From: Nonomuraea muscovyensis | GTDB taxonomy: Bacteria > Actinomycetota > Actinomycetes > Streptosporangiales > Streptosporangiaceae | Assembly: GCF_014207745.1 (NCBI RefSeq) | Contig: NZ_JACHJB010000001.1 | Location: 1,798,001 to 1,862,000 of the forward strand | Reading direction: 5' to 3' | Length of the DNA stretch: 64,000 nucleotides | Part shown: piece after piece, positions 24,424-30,795 of the stretch | Layout of the letters: every line of letters starts with the position of its first letter | How positions within the stretch are numbered: position 1 is the stretch's first letter | Made by a program: the position numbers and the translations under genes | The notes under the pieces: generated by a model | The model's input: the letters and a program-made list of their open reading frames with translations, nothing else | Databases searched by the model: none | What the model was told of the DNA's origin: nothing

Positions 24424-24692
24424 CCACTCAGGATCCGGTGCCATAGGTCCTTCGCCGCGCGCTCCCGCATCCATCGTGTCTCGACGACATCGGCCGGCGG
24501 CTCACCCGACATACGCCGGACGAACCACAGACCGCCAGCCGTACACAGCTCGAAGAGCGGGCGCCGACAGCAGCAGGTGTGTGCCCGTACGCGCAACCGG
24601 TCGGCGCGCGGCAGGCTCCTCTCCCACTCCACCGGCTCGGCCCACGGCTGGGGAGGATCAGCGTGCGGCCCGTGGTAGTCATACACGTCCAT
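24411..24692 (-). CDS. Small hypothetical protein, Cys-rich
   Basis: 93 residues from ATG 24692. Charged N-terminus, RLRVRAHTCCCRRPLFELCTAGGLWFVRR in the middle (four Cys; reminiscent of metal or redox sites) and a helical tail (TRWMRERAAKDLWHRIL). It follows another small gene on the same strand and runs 13 nt into the end of the convergent kinase gene. Family not recognised. Confidence 0.5.
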   Translation of the reverse strand: MDVYDYHGPHADPPQPWAEPVEWERSLPRADRLRVRAHTCCCRRPLFELCTAGGLWFVRRMSGEPPADVVETRWMRERAAKDLWHRILSGQAW

Positions 24693-24704
24693 GACGCCGC
24701 CACA

Positions 24705-24914
24705 TCACTGCCGAACCTGCTGCGCCTGCAGCAGTGCCACGAGGGTCACGCAATCGTCAGCGCTCACCGTCTGATCAAGCCCCGCGTCGATCTCCGCGTT
24801 GCGAAGTGGAGCGCCTCGCCTGGTCGCGTAGAGGGCGCCCGCATCGCTGCGGAAGAACGACCAGCCGGGGAACGTGGCGCGAAGAACGTCGAGGTCGCAA
24901 CCAGGGAGTGCCAT
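24705..24914 (-). CDS. Small hypothetical actinobacterial protein
   Basis: 69 residues from ATG 24914: LDVLRATFPGWSFFRSDAGALYATRRG and DQTVSADDCVTLVALLQAQ. This is the pattern of small proteins that accompany GntR genes on actinobacterial mobile elements. It is divergent from the GntR gene at 25011 and shares its upstream region. Function unknown. Confidence 0.58.
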   Translation of the reverse strand: MALPGCDLDVLRATFPGWSFFRSDAGALYATRRGAPLRNAEIDAGLDQTVSADDCVTLVALLQAQQVRQ

Positions 24915-24929
24915 GGGGCCAGCGTAAGC

Positions 24930-25000
24930 AAAGCTCAGATGGGTTGTCTATAGGGCTCCATAGGGCCATCCGGAGAACGATGGGACATCACGGGTTCCTA
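24930..25000. promoter_or_regulatory. Divergent control region with ATAGGGC direct repeats
   Basis: Two copies of ATAGGGC, about one helical turn apart (CTATAGGGCTCCATAGGGCC, near 24949-24968), lie between the small minus-strand gene and the GntR gene. A site for the GntR protein itself is the simplest reading; not tested. Confidence 0.3.
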
Positions 25001-25010
25001 CAGTGACGTC

Positions 25011-25280
25011 GTGATCGAGTTTCGCCACGACCGGCCTCGCTGGGAGCAGGTCGCCGACGTGATCCGTGAGCGCATCGCCGCCAGCGTCTACCGCCCCGGC
25101 TCACGAGTGCCGAGCGAGAACGATCTGATGCAGGAGTTCGGCATCGCCCGCATGACCGCCCACAAGGTGATGCGAGCCCTCCGCGAAGAGGGCACCATCT
25201 ACACCGTCCGCGGACTCGGCAGCTTCGTCAGCCAGCCAAGCGACGCCAAGCCGCCGGAAGACGAGGCGTCCAGCAAGTAG
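25011..25280 (+). CDS. Short GntR-family regulator
   Basis: 89 residues from GTG 25011. It is little more than a GntR winged helix: RWEQVADVIRERIAASVYRP, VPSENDLMQEFGIARMTAHK, GTIYTVRGLGSFVSQ. No effector domain. It is followed after 10 nt by the NUDIX gene; a second GntR regulator in the same element suggests separate control of this module. Confidence 0.8.
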   Translation: MIEFRHDRPRWEQVADVIRERIAASVYRPGSRVPSENDLMQEFGIARMTAHKVMRALREEGTIYTVRGLGSFVSQPSDAKPPEDEASSK

Positions 25281-25290
25281 GCTCCGGACC

Positions 25291-25773
25291 GTGACTCGCA
25301 GGATCGACTTCTACAACGACCCGCAAGCGCCAGCCGCGAACAGCCTCGTCCCCTCGGTCAACGTCGTCGTCACCAACGAGGCCAGCCACGTCCTCCTGAT
25401 CCGTCGCTCCGACAACGGCAACTGGGCCCTACCGGGCGGAGCCATCGACCTCGGCGAGTCCATCCCGTCAGCGGCCATACGAGAAACGCTGGAAGAGACG
25501 GGCATCACCTGTGAGATCACGGGGATCGTCGGAACCTACAGCGACCCCAACCACGTCATCCTCTACACGAGCAACGGCGAGGTCCGGCAGGAGTTCTCCA
25601 TCGTCCTCACCGCCCGAGCTGTCAGCGGCGAGCCGACCCCAAGCAAGGAGTCCCGCGAAGTGCGATGGGTACCGCGAGGCGACCTTTCGAACTACCGCAT
25701 GGATCGCTCCATGAGACTGCGCATCAGCCACTACCTTCAGGCAGACGGAAGCCAGAAGCCATACATCAGCTGA
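25291..25773 (+). CDS. NUDIX hydrolase, Pif-like
   Basis: 160 residues from GTG 25291. The Nudix box is complete (GGAIDLGESIPSAAIRETLEETG: G-x5-E-x7-R-E-x-x-E-E-x-G, written here in parts GGAIDLGESI and RETLEETG). VPSVNVVVTNEASHVLLIRR is the first strand pair. pSAM2 encodes a NUDIX protein, Pif, that prevents redundant transfer between cells already carrying the element. The same domain at the end of this AICE, behind a GntR gene, supports a similar role by analogy only. Confidence 0.75.
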   Translation: MTRRIDFYNDPQAPAANSLVPSVNVVVTNEASHVLLIRRSDNGNWALPGGAIDLGESIPSAAIRETLEETGITCEITGIVGTYSDPNHVILYTSNGEVRQEFSIVLTARAVSGEPTPSKESREVRWVPRGDLSNYRMDRSMRLRISHYLQADGSQKPYIS

Positions 25774-26175
25774 CACGGAGCCAACCGCTTCAACCGACGT
25801 CAAGCCTGAACCGAAGCCGAGCAACATCGGAGCGGTAAAGCAACAGGTCACAGTCATGATCGTCGACTGGATGAGTACTTTCTCCACGTCTTCAAGGCCG
25901 CCCGCCTGCGGCGGTCGGCGCAGCGCCAGGCGGTCGCTGGCCGCGCTGCGGCTCTCCGGCCGGTCGCGGCCAGCGCCGCCCATGCGCACAGCCACTACAG
26001 CGAACAGCCAACCGATCGAAGCCCATCACGGAGTACGTACGGCCATGACCGAGGAACGGCGCCCCATAACGCACACGCGAAGCTGGGCTTGACACTCCGT
26101 CCCCGGCCCGCTGCCGCTTCGCGGTGGGTCGACAGTGTACGAGGTGATCAGGGCACGGAGAGTGTGCGGGGCCGC
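25774..26175. other. Right flank of the integrative element
   Basis: About 400 bases with no gene I can support. The stretch 25905-25985 is rich in nested GC inverted repeats (GGCCGC, GCGGCC, GGCGC). This is where the right attachment site should fall, but no match to the left flank or to the tRNA was seen. Confidence 0.35.
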
Positions 26176-27081
26176 TCATCGACGGAATCGGGCCTTGAAC
26201 CGCTCCCATCCCTCTGCCGCAATTGAATAGCCGGGGTGGTCGGCGACTCGGAGTCTTTCGATGCGTTCTTGTTCGAGTTCGAGCGCTTGCTGGCTATAGA
26301 GTCGAATATCCTGCGGCTTGGGTGTCCGAATCCATACGGGGGCGCCGATGATGAGTCGGACAAATCGCCCCCAAGGCTGGCCCTCTTCTTTTACGAAGTC
26401 GATATCGTAAATTACGTCGGCGAGCCATTCGGCACTGTTTTGGATGTCACCATAAGTGAATTCCCGCTTCCACGGAACCAAGAAGTCGGGTTCGGAGTTC
26501 ATGCCTTGCTGATGGGCTGCTTCAAAAGCGTATCTAGCGTAGCGCAGTCGGGCGTCACTGCGGCTCGTCGGGCCGGCCAACTTAGCAAGGTCGCCGTCGA
26601 TGAAGCGTATGATCTCCGGAGTTACCGAGCTGCGCCAGGATGCTCCGCTGCTTAGACCGGGGCCGGCTTCCCGTATCGATAAGTCGAAGCTGTGCATGCT
26701 GCCGAACAGACAAATGGCAATTGCATGGCCCTGACTATCGCACGTCTCGGTTGTGATGATTGAACGGTCCTGGCTTTGACCACTCAGTGAAACAAATTCC
26801 GAGAAGATGATCGACCCGATGCCCTTGGCGTATCGAACAGGGTATGTGTCGAAACTGGATACCGCACTTTCTCCCAGGCTTGCTTCGATCTTATCGGCCA
26901 GTTCCGCCATCGTTGGGTCGCCTGAATGGCGGACATGTTCGATGACAGGAAGAAGCGGGACGTTTGGAGACTTAATTGTTGTAGAGGTCTTGCTGATCCG
27001 GATATTGTTGGCTTCAAGGAATTCGCGGACTCGGAGTTCCGACCAATACATATAGGTTGTTGGCGCTCCCAGAGTGCCCAT
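26176..27081 (-). CDS. Hypothetical protein of lower GC content
   Basis: 301 residues from ATG 27081. The N-terminus MGTLGAPTTYMYWSELRVRE, FLEANNIRI recalls SAVMC3_10250/DUF7019-like proteins, which begin with a short strand ending in YVS-type residues; this is a weak resemblance. Other stretches: SVTPEIIRFIDGDLAKLAG, RYARYAFEAAHQQGMNSEPD, WLADVIYDIDFVKEEGQPWG and GAPVWIRTPKPQDIRLYSQQALELEQERI. Codons such as ATA, TTA and AAT are much commoner than in neighbours, indicating recent transfer. It stands alone between the AICE flank and IS110. Confidence 0.6.
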   Translation of the reverse strand: MGTLGAPTTYMYWSELRVREFLEANNIRISKTSTTIKSPNVPLLPVIEHVRHSGDPTMAELADKIEASLGESAVSSFDTYPVRYAKGIGSIIFSEFVSLSGQSQDRSIITTETCDSQGHAIAICLFGSMHSFDLSIREAGPGLSSGASWRSSVTPEIIRFIDGDLAKLAGPTSRSDARLRYARYAFEAAHQQGMNSEPDFLVPWKREFTYGDIQNSAEWLADVIYDIDFVKEEGQPWGRFVRLIIGAPVWIRTPKPQDIRLYSQQALELEQERIERLRVADHPGYSIAAEGWERFKARFRR

Positions 27082-27382
27082 GTGTTCCTTCCGGTGTCGT
27101 CAGCCAAGGTGATTTTGTCCCTAGTGCTGTCCGCGCGCAAGCGGTGTGCCAGAACCACTCGGCGATCACATCGCGACCGTCACGGCGATGTTGACGACAG
27201 CCCTGACGACAACGAGGCTTCCACGAGCGCACGGCGACGTCCATACCCCACCCCTCTGGCTTCGCGCCAGACAAGAGATCAGGGCGGACTGCTCCGCCTG
27301 GCTCGAAAATCGGTGAGTTGGTGGGCAGGCGGCAGCGAACCTCGGCCGGTGAGGTTGGTGAGGTTGGTTCAGCGGGGTGTGG
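27082..27382. other. Gene-free stretch before the IS110 transposase
   Basis: About 300 bases holding the upstream region of the orphan gene and the downstream end of the IS110 element. No reading frame supported; IS boundary not visible because IS110 elements lack inverted repeats. Confidence 0.35.
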
Positions 27383-28648
27383 TCAGGCGGTTGGTTGCAG
27401 GGTGACGGTCTTGCCGGTGAGGCGTTCGAGCTGGCGGATGAGGTCGCGTTCGCGGCGTCTGGTGGCGAGGCGGGATTGGTAGAAGTCGGGGCCGAGGTCG
27501 TGGTAGCGGGCGTCGGGGTCGGACAGCAGGTGCCAGACGATGGTCAGGACGGAGTTGCCGAGGGCGACGATGGCGCGTTTGCGTCCGCGGCGTCTGGACA
27601 GCCGCCGGTAGCGCTCGCCGAGGAAGGTGTTGGAGCGGGAGGTGACCGCGACGATCTCTGCGAGGGTGGCTGCGAGCCATGGATTGCCCTTGCCGGTGGA
27701 GCCGCCCTTCTTCTTTCCGGCGGAGTTGTTGTCGATCGGGGCGAACTTGGCCCAAGAGACCAGGTGGCCGGCGGTGGGGAAGCGGCTCATGTCGATGCCG
27801 ATCTCGGCGATGAGTTCTTGGGCGGCGATCGCGCCGACGCCGATGATCTCATCGAGCTGGTCGACTGCGGCAGCGTAGGGGACGATCTTGTCCTCGATAC
27901 GGCGGGAGACGGCCTCGATCCGGGCGGACAGGTCGTCGATGCGGTCGGTCATCATCTGGCAGAGGAAGCCGTGCTCGTCGGTGAAGTGGCCGGTGAGCGC
28001 CTCCTGCAGGATCGGGATCTTGGAGCGCATCGGGCCGCGGGCCATCTGCGCCAGCGTCTTGGGATCGCGCTGGCCGTCGATCAGCGCCTGCAACATCTCG
28101 CGGCCGGAGACGCCGAAGACGTCGCTGATCACGCTGGACAGCTTGATTTGCGCGTCCTCCAGGAGCTTCTCCACGCGCTGCTTCTCGCGGGTGCGTTCCC
28201 GGACCAGGCTGCGCCGATAGCGCGTCAGATCGCGCAGCTGCCGGATCGGCTTGGGGTGCACCAGGCTGGGTCGGCACATGCCGCGTTCGACAACCTTGGC
28301 CAGCCAGACCGCGTCGAGTTTGTCCGTTTTGGGGCGGCCGGGCACGTTCTTGACGTGCTTGGCGTTCAGCAGCCAGCAGGTGAAGCCTTCCGCCTCCAGC
28401 AGGTAGTAGACCGGCTTCCAGTAGTCCGAGGTGGCCTCCATCGCCACCAGGCTCACGCTCTGGCAGCGCAGCCAATCGGCTAACGCGAGCAGGGAGGCGG
28501 TGAGCGTGGTGAACTCGCGTACCTCCTGCCGGCGCCGTCCGGGCTTGTCCTCGCTCGGCACGCGTATGCACACGACCAGGCCGCTCTTGCCGATGTCGAT
28601 CGCGGCGACCCGCTCGACGAACTCCACCGGCTCGTTGGTCTCCTGCAC
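27383..28648 (-). CDS. IS110-family transposase
   Basis: 421 residues. The RuvC-like DEDD domain is visible: VAAIDIGKSGLVVCI (Asp), VAMEATSDYWKPV (Glu), GRPKTDKLDAVWLAKV (paired Asp). The C-terminal Tnp domain has IIGVGAIAAQELIAEIG and SWAKFAPIDNNSAGKKK with the catalytic-serine region. Length and motif order are complete, so the element may be active. These enzymes recombine DNA guided by a structured RNA made from the element's non-coding end. Confidence 0.92.
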   Translation of the reverse strand: MQETNEPVEFVERVAAIDIGKSGLVVCIRVPSEDKPGRRRQEVREFTTLTASLLALADWLRCQSVSLVAMEATSDYWKPVYYLLEAEGFTCWLLNAKHVKNVPGRPKTDKLDAVWLAKVVERGMCRPSLVHPKPIRQLRDLTRYRRSLVRERTREKQRVEKLLEDAQIKLSSVISDVFGVSGREMLQALIDGQRDPKTLAQMARGPMRSKIPILQEALTGHFTDEHGFLCQMMTDRIDDLSARIEAVSRRIEDKIVPYAAAVDQLDEIIGVGAIAAQELIAEIGIDMSRFPTAGHLVSWAKFAPIDNNSAGKKKGGSTGKGNPWLAATLAEIVAVTSRSNTFLGERYRRLSRRRGRKRAIVALGNSVLTIVWHLLSDPDARYHDLGPDFYQSRLATRRRERDLIRQLERLTGKTVTLQPTA

Positions 28649-28856
28649 CTATCTCCCTCGCCTCCTGCGTCGCTGGCCATGGGTGGTTGCCCGGGGAGCC
28701 GGTAGGGGAAGTCAAGAGCCGGGCTCTCGTGCTCGAAGCGACAATTCAGGGCCCCTTAGGTGGCTCCCGGCGTCAGACTGAAAACCGGCCTCGACCAGGC
28801 ACCAGGCGGACTCGACGTCGGCGGGCAACCAGCCCCGATTTTCCCGCCCGCAGGGC
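28649..28856 (-). ncRNA. Candidate bridge RNA region of the IS110 element
   Basis: About 200 nt directly upstream of the transposase start, without a reading frame and with several GC-rich inverted segments (for example GAGCCGGTAGGGG and CCCGGCTCTTG on opposite strands). In the IS110 group the guide (bridge) RNA is encoded in this 5' non-coding end. Assignment is by position; no loop/target pairing was worked out. Confidence 0.35.
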
Positions 28857-29114
28857 GTGCGCGAAGCCACATCAAAGACTGAAAAGCAGCCTGAAAAGCG
28901 GACAGTCACACAGGGCAGGCCTTCTGCTCAGGATGCCTCCGAGACACTGGAACTGTTGGTCAAGACGACCGACCCGGCCACCACGGCGAAGCTGACCATC
29001 GATCAGATCAGCGCGGTGCTCAAGCGCGCCAGCCGTCGTGCGCCGCGGTTTCAGGTGACCATCAACGCATGTTCCCCGATTCCACCTCGAATCCTTCCGT
29101 GCTACCTTCAATGA
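28857..29114 (+). CDS. Possible short reading frame before the DUF4365 gene
   Basis: 85 codons from GTG 28857. Residues 22-66 (SAQDASETLELLVKTTDPAT, then LTIDQISAVLKRASRRAPRF) look like protein; the last 15 do not. Its TGA overlaps the ATG at 29111 of the next gene (ATGA), which hints at translational coupling. It could be the remnant of a gene truncated by the IS110 insertion. Confidence 0.3.
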   Translation: MREATSKTEKQPEKRTVTQGRPSAQDASETLELLVKTTDPATTAKLTIDQISAVLKRASRRAPRFQVTINACSPIPPRILPCYLQ

Positions 29115-29692
29115 CGATCACCTATCGGCGGATTCGGGGGCGGCCGCTGTTCGAGGAGGAGGCTGCTCTGGCCTGTGAGTGGTGCCTGGACAAGAACAAT
29201 CACCAGGGCTGGTACGGCGAGTGTTTCGTTCAGGCGCTTGCCGCGGCCGCGGGCCTTCAAGCCAGCCCGCTCACGCCCGACTGCACCGGCGTCGACTTCG
29301 ACATCTCCGCACCCGTCGAAGTCGGGGGTGACTTTCCTGCGATGCGCGTTCAGGTCAAGACATGGGCCAAGCCCAAAGGGGATAACGATGACTGGATCTA
29401 TCCTCGGCTGACCGAGAAGCGCTTCAACGCACTCGCCGGCGGTGAACGCCGGATTCCTCGTTTCCTCTTCTTGGTCATCGTCCCAGACGACGCAGCGAAA
29501 TACGCCCGGGGCAACAAGAACGGCCTCGTGCTGAGCCATGCCGCGTACTGGCTTTCCCTGGCCGATCGCGTCAGGGTCGAGAATCCGCGGTGCAACGGAA
29601 CCATTACGGTACGAGTGCCGAAGAGGAACCTGCTCACCGTCAAGAGCTTGAGGGGACTGCTAGACCCGACACTGGCGGAGGTGGCTTTATGA
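29111..29692 (+). CDS. DUF4365-domain protein, predicted nuclease fold
   Basis: 193 residues from ATG 29111 (an ATG at 29069 adds 14 unlikely residues). DUF4365 features: QGWYGECFVQALAAAAGLQA, then TPDCTGVDFDISAPVEVGGD and AMRVQVKTWAKP (D...QVK), a PD-(D/E)XK-like core, followed by EKRFNALAGGERRIPRFLFL and LSHAAYWLSLADR. DUF4365 proteins are frequent in bacterial defence islands and are thought to act on DNA. Its stop overlaps the start of the next gene (ATGA). Confidence 0.75.
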   Translation: MTITYRRIRGRPLFEEEAALACEWCLDKNNHQGWYGECFVQALAAAAGLQASPLTPDCTGVDFDISAPVEVGGDFPAMRVQVKTWAKPKGDNDDWIYPRLTEKRFNALAGGERRIPRFLFLVIVPDDAAKYARGNKNGLVLSHAAYWLSLADRVRVENPRCNGTITVRVPKRNLLTVKSLRGLLDPTLAEVAL

Positions 29693-30795
29693 ATGAGCTG
29701 GCAATCGACCCTGCCAGCCTTGCCGGCTACCTTGCCAGTCGTGGTTGGCGAAATGAAGGGACATGGCGGGGAGCCGAGGTCTGGCAAGGTGCAGATACTC
29801 GCCTGCTGGTCCCGCCGCAGCGGGAGTATCCGGACGACGATGAATTGCTTGCGGAGGCGGTCGCCAAGCTAGCAGTGCTAGAAGATCGACCTGCCGAGGA
29901 AATCTTGCTCGACATCGCAGAGCCGATGGTGAACACCGTGGATGTCAGAACGCAGCCGGACACCCCGTCCGGAACCATCCCGCTCCTGTCCGGAGTGAAA
30001 GCGGTCGACAGTATCTGTGAATTGCTGGACACCGCGGCCCGGACGGTGGAAGAAGGTCCCCGGCTCATCTTCACAGGACGCCGAAGCGGGGTGGTGCAGG
30101 ACTTTCTGGGATCTGTCCGGTTGGGCACAAGCAAGCCGGGAAGTTACATCTTCACGGCCCGCGTTCCGGTGGCCTCCCGCGATGTCCAGGCTTCGCTGTT
30201 CGAGGAGGACGACACCGGCCCCTTCGGCAGGCAGGTGTTGGTCACCTTGGACAAGGCCCTCCGTGCTGCGCAGACAGCTTGTACGCAGGTTATCCGAGGC
30301 ACGGCCTCCTTCGACATCATCGAGGAATATGTCGAGCAGGGTGTATCGGCCGATCTTTGTGAAGCGGTCAGCGGGCTCGCCGGTCACGGTGTCGATCGTC
30401 CGTTTTCCATCGCAGTCGGCTGGGCGCGGGAGCTGGACTCACCCTCGGGGCAAGCGATCGAATTCAGTTCGACCATGGCCAGCGTCCTGAGCCAAGCAGC
30501 AAAGCAGCTGAGAGACCTGGCCCGTGTAGGAACGGCCACGATCACCGGTGTAATTGAGGATCTCCACTATGACGACGTGGAACCGCCTCGCATCAAGATC
30601 CGGGGCGAGTTGCAAACCTCATCGTCCGAGTCCCTTGCCCGCGCGATCTGGGTCGTACTGAGCCGCCGCCAGTACGAGAGTATCGCGCCGCTCCACTACC
30701 AACGCGCTACCGTCCGAGTCAGAGGGCGCCTCACGTCCACCGGCAAACGGCTGGAGATGCGTCCGGATCGCACCGGTGTGGAGATCATCAGCTGA
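29689..30795 (+). CDS. Unknown protein coupled to the DUF4365 gene
   Basis: 368 residues from ATG 29689, overlapping the DUF4365 stop. N-terminus: ASLAGYLASRGWRNEGTWRG, VWQGADTRLLVPPQREYPDD, AVLEDRPAEEILLDIAEP. Middle: YIFTARVPVASRDVQASLFE. C-terminus: an OB-like segment (GTATITGVIEDLHYDD, IKIRGELQTS, ATVRVRGRLTSTGKRLEM). No catalytic motif seen. The pairing with DUF4365 suggests a two-protein system whose target is unknown. Its end overlaps the convergent RelE-UvrD gene by 8 nt. Confidence 0.62.
   Translation: MNELAIDPASLAGYLASRGWRNEGTWRGAEVWQGADTRLLVPPQREYPDDDELLAEAVAKLAVLEDRPAEEILLDIAEPMVNTVDVRTQPDTPSGTIPLLSGVKAVDSICELLDTAARTVEEGPRLIFTGRRSGVVQDFLGSVRLGTSKPGSYIFTARVPVASRDVQASLFEEDDTGPFGRQVLVTLDKALRAAQTACTQVIRGTASFDIIEEYVEQGVSADLCEAVSGLAGHGVDRPFSIAVGWARELDSPSGQAIEFSSTMASVLSQAAKQLRDLARVGTATITGVIEDLHYDDVEPPRIKIRGELQTSSSESLARAIWVVLSRRQYESIAPLHYQRATVRVRGRLTSTGKRLEMRPDRTGVEIIS

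Larger units (their letters stand above)
16005..25773. mobile_element. pSAM2-type actinomycete integrative and conjugative element (AICE)
   Basis: Integrase, excisionase and HUH Rep in overlapping order on the minus strand, followed by small proteins, a DUF2637/Spd protein, an FtsK-type double-stranded DNA translocase, an SCO3933-like regulator and a divergent GntR repressor: this is the canonical AICE set. The right part carries kinases, a second GntR gene and a NUDIX gene comparable to pSAM2 pif. All essential reading frames are intact. Borders are approximate because no att repeat was found. Confidence 0.82.
27300..28860. mobile_element. IS110-family insertion sequence (borders approximate)
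   Basis: Contains an intact DEDD transposase and a ~200-nt non-coding segment on its 5' side. IS110 elements have no terminal repeats or target duplication of use, so the limits given are estimates from where unrelated sequence seems to begin. Confidence 0.6.

Noticed and set aside
25905..25990. GC-rich nested inverted repeats as CRISPR or attachment repeat
   Set aside because: The segments are irregular, have no constant period and do not recur on the other side of the element.
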